The translations under genes were made by a program, and so were the position numbers. From NCBI GenBank assembly GCA_944319815.1, contig CALUEX010000022.1:1-39475 (forward strand): a stretch of DNA of 39,475 bases. Reading direction: 5' to 3'. Under the pieces are notes generated by a model. It was not told the origin of the DNA, made no database searches, and was given only the letters and a program-made list of their open reading frames with translations. Every line of letters starts with the position of its first letter. The stretch's first letter is position 1. Source of the DNA: an uncultured Prevotella sp. GTDB lineage: Bacteria > Bacteroidota > Bacteroidia > Bacteroidales > Bacteroidaceae. Below, piece by piece: positions 9,107 through 16,833 of this stretch.

Positions 9107-10192
9107 TTACGATAACGCTATTCCCTTTCGTATTTTAGCATACCATTTCGCAAATACCCTCAAACCATCTCTTAATGCCGTGCTGGGCTTAAACCCAAAA
9201 TCTTTCTCCAAAGGAGTTGTATCGGCATAAGTAACAGGGACATCGCCAGGCTGCATAGGCACTAGTTCTTTGTGTGCTTCAAAATCATAATTTTTTGGCA
9301 ATACTCCTGCTTTTACTAACTCCTCTTGCAGTATGGTTACGAAGTCAAGCAGATTTTCCGGATTGTTGTTGCCGATGTTGTAAACTTTGTATGGAGGAAT
9401 TGGTAACCCGTCTTCGCCATTCAACCGTTCCGGAGCGTGCTGCATTACCCTGACGACGCCTTCAACAATATCGTCTATGTAAGTAAAATCCCGTTTGCAG
9501 TTACCGTAATTGAAAATCTTGATTGTTTCTCCTTTTACTAACTTATCCGTAAATCCGAAATAAGCCATGTCAGGTCTACCGGCCGGTCCATAAACGGTAA
9601 AGAACCTCAAGCCTGTAGAGGGGATGTTGTAAAGTTTGCTGTAAGCATGGGCCATTAATTCATTGCTTTTCTTTGTCGCGGCATACAAGCTGACTGGATT
9701 GTCCACCTTATCTTCTGTTGAATACGGTACTTTCTTATTGCTTCCATAAACACTGCTCGAACTTGCATAGACTAAATGTTCAACTCCTGTTTGTCTGTTA
9801 TCGTATGAATGCCTGCAAGCCTCCAATATGTTGTAAAAGCCGATTATGTTTGATAATATATAAGCGTCAGGGTGGCTTATACTGTAACGTACTCCTGCCT
9901 GTGCTGCTAAATTAACGACTATCTGTGGCTTGTACTCATCAAAAACATTGTCTACTGTCGCTTTATCTGAAATATCTCCTTTGATAAACACAAAAGACGT
10001 ATAATCAGAAAGTTCTTTTAACCGTTCCTCTTTCAGGCGTACATCGTAATAGTCATTCATGTTGTCAATGCCTATCACTTTTATGTCTTGTACGTCCTGA
10101 AGCAGCCTTTTTGCCAAGTTTGAGCCAATAAATCCAGCAGCACCAGTAACAAGTACGGTTTTACCTGTCAATTCAACATTTTTTAGTAGCAT
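9107..10192 (-). CDS. UDP-glucuronate 4-epimerase-like SDR enzyme
   Basis: The ATG at 10190-10192 gives 361 residues and leaves 19 nt after ugd; the longer frame reaching 10264 would overlap ugd by 53 nt and adds nothing family-like. Motifs are those of extended short-chain dehydrogenases: the NAD-binding TGAAGFIGSNLAKRLL, the domain signature AAQAGVRYSI, the catalytic Ser in YASSSSVYG, and YAATKKSNE carrying the YxxxK pair. RFFTVYGPAGRPDMA and YGNCKRDFTYIDDIVEG are typical of UDP-glucuronate 4-epimerases. Placed directly after UDP-glucose dehydrogenase, it should make UDP-galacturonate for the capsule. Confidence 0.92.
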   Translation of the reverse strand: MLLKNVELTGKTVLVTGAAGFIGSNLAKRLLQDVQDIKVIGIDNMNDYYDVRLKEERLKELSDYTSFVFIKGDISDKATVDNVFDEYKPQIVVNLAAQAGVRYSISHPDAYILSNIIGFYNILEACRHSYDNRQTGVEHLVYASSSSVYGSNKKVPYSTEDKVDNPVSLYAATKKSNELMAHAYSKLYNIPSTGLRFFTVYGPAGRPDMAYFGFTDKLVKGETIKIFNYGNCKRDFTYIDDIVEGVVRVMQHAPERLNGEDGLPIPPYKVYNIGNNNPENLLDFVTILQEELVKAGVLPKNYDFEAHKELVPMQPGDVPVTYADTTPLEKDFGFKPSTALRDGLRVFAKWYAKIRKGIALS

Positions 10193-10211
10193 ATTTTGAG
10201 TTTTATGTTGG

Positions 10212-11462
10212 TTAGTCCCTCCTGAAAATATCTCTCGTATAAACTTTGTCCTTAACGTCGTCAAGGCAACTGTCGTAGCGGTTTGCGATGATGGCCTGGC
10301 TCTGTTGTTTGAATGTATCGAGATTGTTTACCACCTTGCTGCCGAAGAAAGTGCTGCCATCTTCAAGCGTGGGTTCGTAGATGATTACTTCAGCTCCTTT
10401 CGCCTTGATACGTTTCATCACGCCTTGAATTGAAGATTGGCGGAAGTTGTCTGAATTTGATTTCATTGTCAGGCGGTAGACTCCGACAACGCATTTCTTT
10501 TCCTCTGACGGATTGAAGTCGCCACGATTGTAATAGTCATAATATCCTGCCTTGTGAAGGACACGGTCTGCGATGAAGTCCTTTCTTGTCCTGTTGCTTT
10601 CCACTATTGCCTGGATTAGGTTTTCGGGCACGTCTGCGTAGTTGGCAAGGAGCTGTTTTGTATCTTTCGGCAGGCAGTAACCGCCATAACCGAAACTTGG
10701 ATTGTTGTAATGTGTTCCGATACGTGGGTCAAGACAGACGCCGTTGATTATAGCCTGTGTGTCAAGTCCCTTCATTTCAGCGTAAGTGTCAAGCTCGTTA
10801 AAGTATGAAACACGGAGGGCAAGATAGGTGTTGGCAAAGAGTTTCACGGCTTCGGCCTCCGTAGTACCCATGAATAAAGTATCAATATTTTCCTTGATTG
10901 CCCCTTCCTGTAACAATGCCGCAAATTCACGGGCAGCCTTATCCAAGCGGTCGTCGCCTTCTGGACGGCCTACTATTATTCGGCTTGGGTAAAGGTTGTC
11001 ATACAGTGCCTTGCTTTCACGGAGAAATTCAGGTGAGAAAATGATATTGTCGGTATCCATCTTCTTCCTTATCATTTCAGTATAGCCGACAGGAATGGTG
11101 CTCTTGATAACCATTATTGCATTCGGGTTGACGCTCTTCACAAGCTCGATGACCTCCTCTACGTGGCTCGTGTCAAAATAGTTCTTTACCGGGTCATAAT
11201 TGGTAGGGGCGGCTATGACGACGAAATCGGCGTCGGCGTATGCCTTCGCGCCGTCAAGCATTGCCGTAAGGTTCAAGTCCTTTTCCGCCAGGTATTTCTC
11301 GATGTAGTCGTCCTGGATTGGTGACTTACGTTGGTTTATCAAGTCCACTTTCTCGGGAACAACGTCTACAGCCGTCACTTGGTGATGCTGGCTGAGAAGG
11401 GTTGCAATACTGAGTCCTACGTAACCGGTTCCGGCTACGGCTATTTTAAGGTTCTTATCCAT
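10212..11462 (-). CDS. ugd: UDP-glucose 6-dehydrogenase
   Basis: 416 residues. The N-terminal Rossmann motif is [18 protein letters not shown], followed by STIPVGYTE and [20 protein letters not shown], which are hallmark segments of UDP-glucose/GDP-mannose dehydrogenases. The catalytic Cys lies in [14 protein letters not shown]. It oxidises UDP-glucose to UDP-glucuronate with two NAD+. Length and motifs fit the short E. coli-type Ugd. In the operon it supplies substrate to the epimerase just downstream, so the capsule very likely contains a uronic acid. Confidence 0.96.
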   Translation of the reverse strand: MDKNLKIAVAGTGYVGLSIATLLSQHHQVTAVDVVPEKVDLINQRKSPIQDDYIEKYLAEKDLNLTAMLDGAKAYADADFVVIAAPTNYDPVKNYFDTSHVEEVIELVKSVNPNAIMVIKSTIPVGYTEMIRKKMDTDNIIFSPEFLRESKALYDNLYPSRIIVGRPEGDDRLDKAAREFAALLQEGAIKENIDTLFMGTTEAEAVKLFANTYLALRVSYFNELDTYAEMKGLDTQAIINGVCLDPRIGTHYNNPSFGYGGYCLPKDTKQLLANYADVPENLIQAIVESNRTRKDFIADRVLHKAGYYDYYNRGDFNPSEEKKCVVGVYRLTMKSNSDNFRQSSIQGVMKRIKAKGAEVIIYEPTLEDGSTFFGSKVVNNLDTFKQQSQAIIANRYDSCLDDVKDKVYTRDIFRRD

Positions 11463-11544
11463 AAAGAAAATTATATTATCACTTAGCTTTTATCTCAATA
11501 AAGATAAAGGCCTTAGTATTATAGAAATTACAAAAATCCCTACA

Positions 11545-12375
11545 TTACCCTTTCGCCATACTTTTACCCGTATGGCGGGCTACGGTCATGTTCAGCGGAT
11601 AAGGCAAGCCGAGCATCCGACCGATTGTTTTCAGGTTGCGGTTAATGTTATGGAGAGCTGTGCAGTGCTGCCTCCACTGGCCTTTTGCATTGTCTGAGGT
11701 CACGACAGGAAAGAGGCTGGATGTGTCTGGCCGGGCATAATTGTCGGCAATTTCCTTAAGCAATGGCGTCAACGTGATTGTCACAACCCGGCCGGTTATG
11801 TTAGAAACGTAAGTCAGGCGGCCGTCCCTTATGTTATCATGAGTAAGGCTGAAGATGTCCTTTGCTGCCATGCCGTGGGCAAAGACGGAAAAAAGGAAGA
11901 TGTCGCGGGCGAAACAAACAGACTTATTACACTGGCCAAGGTCAAGGAAGCGCAGACGCACAATATCGTCAATGCTAAGGCCGTTACGCTCTTTCTTCAC
12001 GTGGTAACTTACGTCCTGCCCGTCGAAAGGATGGCTGTCGGCAACCAGGCCTTCGCTTACGGCCTGCAGGTAGACGCGCTTCAGGTTGCGGACATAAAGT
12101 GATGTGCTGTTGCGAGCCAAGCCCCTACCCTCAAGCCATGCACGGTAATTACGGATGAGTTGCCGGTCTATGTTATTGAGCGGCAATTCGCTTTTGCCAA
12201 GGAATGCGACGAAGCGCCGGACATACATATCCAGCTTACCGGCAGCGTCATACCGCCCTTCATCCCGCAGCCTTGCCGCAAGCCGGCGCGAGTATGCCAT
12301 GAAGCCGGGGATAAGCCCGTCCTCCTCACTCCCGCGCGGGGAAATCGCCTTGTTTACCGTACATCCGATGCCCAT
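11545..12375 (-). CDS. Tyrosine-recombinase-like protein, C-terminally truncated and catalytically degenerate
   Basis: 276 residues, starting 22 nt after the UpxY-like gene and followed 82 nt later by ugd. The N-terminal part (about 25-120) resembles the SAM-like core-binding domain of Bacteroidetes integrases (YVRRFVAFLG, NSTSLYVRNLKRVY). The C-terminal part matches the start of the catalytic domain (ARDIFLFSVFAHGMAAKDIF). The position where the first catalytic Arg is normally found (TRGM in relatives) reads AHGM. The frame stops just after VARHTGKSMAKG, so the conserved His/Trp and Tyr nucleophile region, about 60 residues, is absent, and the DNA after the stop does not encode it. It is probably not an active recombinase. 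It could be a decaying invertase or a DNA-binding protein with a new role in the capsule operon. Confidence 0.72.
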   Translation of the reverse strand: MGIGCTVNKAISPRGSEEDGLIPGFMAYSRRLAARLRDEGRYDAAGKLDMYVRRFVAFLGKSELPLNNIDRQLIRNYRAWLEGRGLARNSTSLYVRNLKRVYLQAVSEGLVADSHPFDGQDVSYHVKKERNGLSIDDIVRLRFLDLGQCNKSVCFARDIFLFSVFAHGMAAKDIFSLTHDNIRDGRLTYVSNITGRVVTITLTPLLKEIADNYARPDTSSLFPVVTSDNAKGQWRQHCTALHNINRNLKTIGRMLGLPYPLNMTVARHTGKSMAKG

Positions 12376-12397
12376 TGCTCGCTTTTGAAAAAACTAC

Positions 12398-13981
12398 TTA
12401 TCGGTGCAACCACACCGTCCTCAGGTACCTGCGCCAGACGGCAAGGTGGACCGTTGAGCTGATTTCCCGGCAGATGTGGGTGCAGGTATCTACCAGTTTG
12501 TCCTTTGCCTTGTCCACTTCCGCTGTTTCCTTTCCTGTCGTTTCTATGGCAAGTACGTTCAACGTCTCAGTGCCAACCATGAAGTTCCTTACTGCCCTAA
12601 CTGCCGAAGTCGCGTCGGTAAGCACGCCGTACAATGTCGGGGCGTAGTTTCGGAACGACTCTACCAGCATCTCCCGGTCTCTTCCGCCGCTCTCTTCGCC
12701 TAAGTTTTTTTTCGCCGTTCCCTCCACCAATTTCTCGTTTGCCCTGCCCCCTGTCATGAAATACTCGCCGAGGAAAGCGTCCCAGTTTGCAAAGAGAACA
12801 AAGCCCTGCCCCATACCGCTACCGCCGGGAGACGGCATGATGCCTATGTGGGCATAATAGGTGGTGGTGACAAGCTCAGCTTTCTGCCGTTCAGGATAAT
12901 ATGTTGGCTCTGCGATGCCCACCTTCCTTATTATCTCCGTGAAGTGCCCGTGGCTGAGTTCGGCCTCGTCATTGCCTTCCCCCATTTCCACGCCGGGCGT
13001 GGGAGTAAGGTACGGACGGATTACAAGTTTACTGAACGTCGCCTCCACATAGCCTGTATTGTCGCGTTCGTAACGTATCAGGTTCAGGATTAGCTCTGCG
13101 TCTTCGGTGCCAAGCCCGGCTATGCGTTGGCCCAACTTTTCATGGCCCCGCTTGCACAGGCTCTTGCACAAATCGACCAACGAGGGCTTTACCGTCAGCT
13201 CCTTAACTAAGCCATAGAGCATTTCGAGCGTTCCGTCACCGTAACCGCAACCCTGGATTATCCCGACAAGCAGGTCAACGGCACGCTCCTTCGCCGTACC
13301 CATGGCTTGCTTATCGCCCCCGGCATTGTGTACCCTCACCACGTGCAGGTTCCAGGCGTTAGGGACGGACACAGCACAATAGCGGCCAGAGCCTGGCAGC
13401 CTCATGTTGAACACGAGCCGCTTGTCTCGCCTAAAGCGTGTAAGATACCCCTCCTTCCCTGCCAGCGGGCCGTCAACAACCCTTACCACGTCGTTAGGCT
13501 CGTTGGTCTTCGGGTTAAAGGCATAGTCAGAATAAGGCCGCTCCAGTATGATTACCTTGTCGGCGTAGTTCTCGTTGAAGTCACGGAAGAAGCGCATCTG
13601 TTCCTCTGGTATCACAAGGAAGCCCGGCTTGCCGCCATCCTTCCTGCGGTTATCGTAGAGTATCGTACCTTCGGGATAACATCGGCTAACAAACTCTGCC
13701 ACGGCCTTTTGCGTGGAGAGGACAAACACATATCCTGCGAACAGCGGCGCCTGCAACTCACGTCCGCCCCTACTTACGCTAACCGTAGTATGCGTTGGGC
13801 AGTAAACTTCAAGGATGTTCTTTTCCTCCGCTTGATGCTTCATTAACAGGTCGGCGAGTTTCCTCTCCTGATGAGGCAGCGAGCGGACGATGAACCAACG
13901 GAAATCAACTTGGTTGAGCTTGTCCCCGCCATAAGTGGCCGGAGACTTCACCGTCCCTGTATCATCCTTGACGGACTGCAT
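12398..13981 (-). CDS. UpxY/NusG-family transcription antiterminator with long C-terminal extension
   Basis: The ATG at 13979-13981 gives 527 residues; the frame runs on to a TTG at 14170 but the upstream residues are not family-like. AAGG lies upstream of the chosen start. Residues about 25-125 match the NusG N-terminal domain (FRWFIVRSLPHQERKLADLL, LFAGYVFVLS). Residues about 160-215 form a KOW-like region (NDVVRVVDGPLAGKEGYLTR). In Bacteroides, UpxY proteins (about 170 residues) let RNA polymerase read through long capsule operons, and this gene holds the same first-gene position. The last roughly 310 residues are unexplained: a helical part, then FSKLVIRPYLTP, YYAHIGIMPSPGGSGMGQGF and FLGEYFMTGGRANEKLVEG. 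I do not recognise that domain. Confidence 0.82.
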   Translation of the reverse strand: MQSVKDDTGTVKSPATYGGDKLNQVDFRWFIVRSLPHQERKLADLLMKHQAEEKNILEVYCPTHTTVSVSRGGRELQAPLFAGYVFVLSTQKAVAEFVSRCYPEGTILYDNRRKDGGKPGFLVIPEEQMRFFRDFNENYADKVIILERPYSDYAFNPKTNEPNDVVRVVDGPLAGKEGYLTRFRRDKRLVFNMRLPGSGRYCAVSVPNAWNLHVVRVHNAGGDKQAMGTAKERAVDLLVGIIQGCGYGDGTLEMLYGLVKELTVKPSLVDLCKSLCKRGHEKLGQRIAGLGTEDAELILNLIRYERDNTGYVEATFSKLVIRPYLTPTPGVEMGEGNDEAELSHGHFTEIIRKVGIAEPTYYPERQKAELVTTTYYAHIGIMPSPGGSGMGQGFVLFANWDAFLGEYFMTGGRANEKLVEGTAKKNLGEESGGRDREMLVESFRNYAPTLYGVLTDATSAVRAVRNFMVGTETLNVLAIETTGKETAEVDKAKDKLVDTCTHICREISSTVHLAVWRRYLRTVWLHR

Positions 13982-14326
13982 CTTTGAACTTACCTTAATA
14001 TCTTGAAAGCTACCTAATAGTGGGCATGGATATGTTGTCGCCTGACGGATGATGCGGCCATGATGGCATAAGTGCATTCCACATATTCCTCTCATGCCAA
14101 TCGCATGAGAGTTATCCAACAACATTTTCAAAGCATAATGGCGTGGTTCCGGAAGAAACCTCAGCAGCAAACCACCACCGTTTTCATGTCACGAAATGAG
14201 CAAAGCGAAATACGCTTATTCAAATACGTTCCCATACCGTAAAATCTTTTGTTGCCCTGTCAATTAAGTCTCTTTTTAACGTGTACGTTACTACTGTTGC
14301 ATAAGTATGAAACGGCCACTCGGGTG
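13982..14326 (-). promoter_or_regulatory. Long untranslated leader of the capsule operon
   Basis: If transcription starts just beyond the -7 element at 14327-14334, the first gene has an untranslated leader of about 340 nt, long enough for a recruitment site for a NusG-like antiterminator. It contains a small stem, ctcatgc (14091-14097) and gcatgag (14103-14109), with a 5-nt loop. UpxY and LoaP-type factors are known to act on leader sequences, and LoaP on a hairpin. That this hairpin is such a site is inference. Confidence 0.45.
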
Positions 14327-14501
14327 CAAAGATACGAAAAACTGCGGATTTACGGCAGGTTAAGAAGACTTTTTCACTCAAAAATTATTTATATCGGCAA
14401 ACAAAACTGCGCTTTGTTTGACTAAAACAGATACATGGGACGGGTAATGCTTTGATACTGAACGCTTTGTAAGATGTGGCCGTTTCATACTTATGAAACA
14501 G
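14294..14501. repeat. Invertible promoter segment bounded by 26-bp inverted repeats
   Basis: The left arm is 14294-14319 and the right arm 14476-14501. They are reverse complements at 25 of 26 positions, with a perfect 20-bp core (14300-14319 against 14476-14495). The 156-nt segment between them is AT-rich and non-coding, and holds a TATCTTTG promoter element next to the left arm that faces the capsule operon. The spacing is far too long for a terminator hairpin. The layout matches the invertible promoters of Bacteroides capsule loci, where recombination between the arms turns the operon on or off. In the orientation read here the promoter faces the genes (ON). The recombinase is not evident; the nearby recombinase-like gene looks inactive. 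Confidence 0.8.
14327..14334 (-). promoter_or_regulatory. Capsule operon promoter, -7 element TATCTTTG
   Basis: The minus strand reads TATCTTTGCA, an exact match to the Bacteroidetes -7 consensus TAnnTTTG. It lies 7 nt inside the left inverted repeat and points toward the UpxY-like gene. No clear TTTG is found at the -33 position; only a weak match is present. Transcription should begin near 14320, within or at the edge of the left arm. Confidence 0.7.
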
Positions 14502-14950
14502 CCGCGTTAGTCAAACATTTTTCACTCGCCTCCTTCACTTCACTATCACTGTGAACACACCCGTTGTCCGTCTAAAAAACACCATGTACCGACGACTGGA
14601 AAGCTCGCCAAGCATGGCGTTTATACCACCATGCCACATGGCATCGTGCCATACGGCCGGCAAAAGGACATCTATTGAAAGACAAAAGGATGCTTTTTAC
14701 GCCGTAAAAGGTATCCTTTTGCAACACGAAAGATGACATATTAGTAAGCCGTTGATAATCAACAACTTATAAAACAAGCAAAAACTGCGGGAAAAAACAG
14801 CCTTGCGGCAGACAACGGCATGGCCGCCAGAGCGGTAAAGCGAGGCATTATGAAACGGCAAAAAGTGCTAAATCAGGGCTTAAGACGTAAAATCATTGCT
14901 ACACGGAAATACGTTATTTGAAATAAAAACAGCTTATTCAATAAGACCTG
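14502..14950. other. Intergenic region between the capsule promoter and the pepT repeats
   Basis: No supportable gene. A short open frame at 14551-14736 has no recognisable product and runs through repeat DNA. Positions 14661-14760 hold a diverged member of the dispersed AAAAGG...CCTTTT hairpin family (arms near 14684-14689 and 14714-14719), followed by gccgttgataatcaa, a tail that is also seen after the copy near 38,290. The rest shows nothing I can name. Confidence 0.5.
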
Positions 14951-15200
14951 CTGCGCCTCGGTAATGAAAATAAAAACTCGTTTTACTCGATTTTATTTTG
15001 CATTCCGCTCGACTTGCACTATCTCTAAATAAAATAGGCTGCGCCTCGGTAATGAAAATAAAAACTCGTTTTACTCGATTTTATTTTGCATTCCGCTCGA
15101 CTTGCACTATCTCTAAATAAAATAGGCTGCGCCTCGGTAATGAAAATAAAAACTCGTTTTACTCGATTTTATTTTGCATTCCGCTCGACTTGCACTATCT
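14951..15200. repeat. 88-bp tandem repeat, nearly three copies, carrying promoter elements
   Basis: Copies begin at 14951, 15039 and 15127. Copies 1 and 2 are identical over 88 bp, and copy 3 is identical for its first 74 bp. Each contains TTTG followed 19 nt later by TATCT. In copies 1 and 2 the -7 element is degenerate (TATCTCTA at 15020-15027 and 15108-15115), while copy 3 has a full TATCTTTG. The DNA after copy 3 (agccgcgccaggcaatgag) looks like the start of a diverged fourth copy. Confidence 0.92.
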
Positions 15201-15203
15201 TTG
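15173..15203 (+). promoter_or_regulatory. pepT promoter
   Basis: TTTG at 15173-15176, a 19-nt spacer and TATCTTTG at 15196-15203: an exact Bacteroidetes-type promoter. It lies in the third copy of the tandem repeat and points to pepT, leaving a leader of about 115 nt. Confidence 0.85.
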
Positions 15204-15324
15204 CATATAGATAAGCCGCGCCAGGCAATGAGGAAACAAGTTCCCATTAGCTTGGCGACATCAACCTTGCATAGCTTTACTGTTGAAAAACGATAAACGA
15301 AGGACTATTAAACACATATTTAAA

Positions 15325-16548
15325 ATGGACATCATCGAAAGATTCTTAAAGTATGTCAGCTTCGACACACAGTCGTCAGAGGAAAGTGACTCCGTGCCGA
15401 GCACACCTAAACAACTTGTATTCGCAAAGTACCTGTGCGACGAACTGAAGGACGAAGGCTTCGACGACGTGGAGATGGACGACAACGGTTACGTCTACGC
15501 CACGCTGAAATCGAACATGAAGAAGAACGCGCCTACCATCGGCTTCATAAGCCATTACGACACGTCGCCCGACTGTAGCGGTGCCAACGTGAAGCCGCGC
15601 CTCATCAAGAACTACGACGGACAGGACATCGAACTGTCGCCGGGAATAGTGTCATCGACAAAGAAATTCCCGGAGCTTCTTGCCCACAAGGGTGAAGACA
15701 TCATAGTCACTGACGGGCACACCCTGCTGGGTGCTGACGACAAGGCGGGCATTGCAGAGATTGTGCAGGCTATGTGCTGGCTCAGGGACCACGACGAGGT
15801 GAAGCACGGCGACATACGTATGGGCTTCAACCCGGACGAGGAAATAGGCATGGGAGCCCACCACTTCGACGTCGAGAAGTTCGGCTGCGAGTGGGCTTAC
15901 ACGATGGATGGCGGCGACCTTGGCGACCTTGAGTTCGAGAACTTCAACGCGGCCTCGGCCAAAATCAACATAAAAGGAATAAGCGTACACCCCGGATACG
16001 CCAAGGGAAAAATGGTGAACGCCAACAGGTTGGCGGCCGAGTTCGCATCGATGCTGCCCGCCGACGAGACCCCGGAGACTACCGAGGGCTACGAAGGGTT
16101 CTACCACCTGCTGGGCATCGAGGCCAACATCGAGAACGCAAAGCTGTCGTACATCATACGCGACCATGACCGCGAGCGCTTCGAGGAGCGCAAGGACTTC
16201 ATCAAGGAGTGCGCCGCAAGGATGAACGAGAAGTACGGCGAAGGCACGGTAGAGGCCGAAGTCAAGGACCAGTATTACAACATGAAGGAGAAAATCGACC
16301 CGAATATGCACGTCATCGACATCGTGCTGAAGGCCATGCAGGACAGTGGCGTACCGCCGAAGGTGGAGCCTATCCGCGGCGGCACTGACGGTGCGCAGCT
16401 CTCGTTCAAGGGTCTGCCCTGCCCCAACATCTTCGCCGGCGGCGTCAACTTCCACGGGCCATACGAGTTCGTGTCCGTCCAGGTTATGGAAAAGGCCGTA
16501 GAGGTAATCATCAACATCTGCAAAATCACGGCTGAATACAACGACTAA
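15325..16548 (+). CDS. pepT: Peptidase T (tripeptide aminopeptidase)
   Basis: The ATG at 15325 gives 407 residues, the normal length for PepT; an upstream TTG at 15283 was not used because the conserved start is [20 protein letters not shown]. It is a zinc metallopeptidase of the M20 family. [10 protein letters not shown] carries the first metal-binding His and the catalytic Asp, [14 protein letters not shown] the bridging Asp, [15 protein letters not shown] the catalytic Glu pair, and [17 protein letters not shown] the next metal ligand. [10 protein letters not shown] and [12 protein letters not shown], near the C-terminus, complete the site. It should release the N-terminal residue from tripeptides in the cytoplasm. 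It is transcribed alone from the promoter in the 88-bp repeats. Confidence 0.97.
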   Translation: MDIIERFLKYVSFDTQSSEESDSVPSTPKQLVFAKYLCDELKDEGFDDVEMDDNGYVYATLKSNMKKNAPTIGFISHYDTSPDCSGANVKPRLIKNYDGQDIELSPGIVSSTKKFPELLAHKGEDIIVTDGHTLLGADDKAGIAEIVQAMCWLRDHDEVKHGDIRMGFNPDEEIGMGAHHFDVEKFGCEWAYTMDGGDLGDLEFENFNAASAKINIKGISVHPGYAKGKMVNANRLAAEFASMLPADETPETTEGYEGFYHLLGIEANIENAKLSYIIRDHDRERFEERKDFIKECAARMNEKYGEGTVEAEVKDQYYNMKEKIDPNMHVIDIVLKAMQDSGVPPKVEPIRGGTDGAQLSFKGLPCPNIFAGGVNFHGPYEFVSVQVMEKAVEVIINICKITAEYND

Positions 16549-16833
16549 ACGCGGTTTCCGTTTATCAGGCCATAAGGCTTCGCAGCCTTATAGGATGGAG
16601 AATATGGGGTTGTAAGGCGTTGCATTGCGCGCCGACAACCCCATAACCGTATATTCCGCAAAGGCGGAACCGCACTGCCCCGACGACCGCAAGACGCCAT
16701 AACCACATAACCGCAAGCCCCAATGACCCCACGAACCGTACATCAGCAAAGGCAAAACCGCACGCCCCAACATCCATAAAACCTCAAAACCACATAACCG
16801 CAAGACCGTAAAACCACATAACCGCAAAAGAAT
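16549..16833. repeat. Inverted-repeat and short-period repeat region between pepT and the antiporter gene
   Basis: Directly after pepT is a perfect 8-bp stem (ataaggct 16572-16579, agccttat 16584-16591, loop tcgc). Next is an 11-bp inverted repeat tatggggttgt (16603-16613) with acaaccccata (16635-16645). From about 16660 the DNA is made of irregular units such as cataaccgcaa and accgtaaaacc, repeated up to the next start codon. The same unit type recurs near 33,290-33,440. The first stem could end pepT transcription, although no T-run follows. Confidence 0.7.

Noticed and set aside
14294-14501. Reading the 26-bp inverted repeat as a terminator
   Set aside because: The arms are 156 nt apart, no T-run follows, and a promoter sits between them.
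14551-14736. Small plus-strand open frame of 61 codons
   Set aside because: It runs through a dispersed hairpin repeat and has no recognisable product or good ribosome binding site.
15652-16455. 267-codon open frame antisense to pepT
   Set aside because: Shadow of a fully recognised PepT gene.
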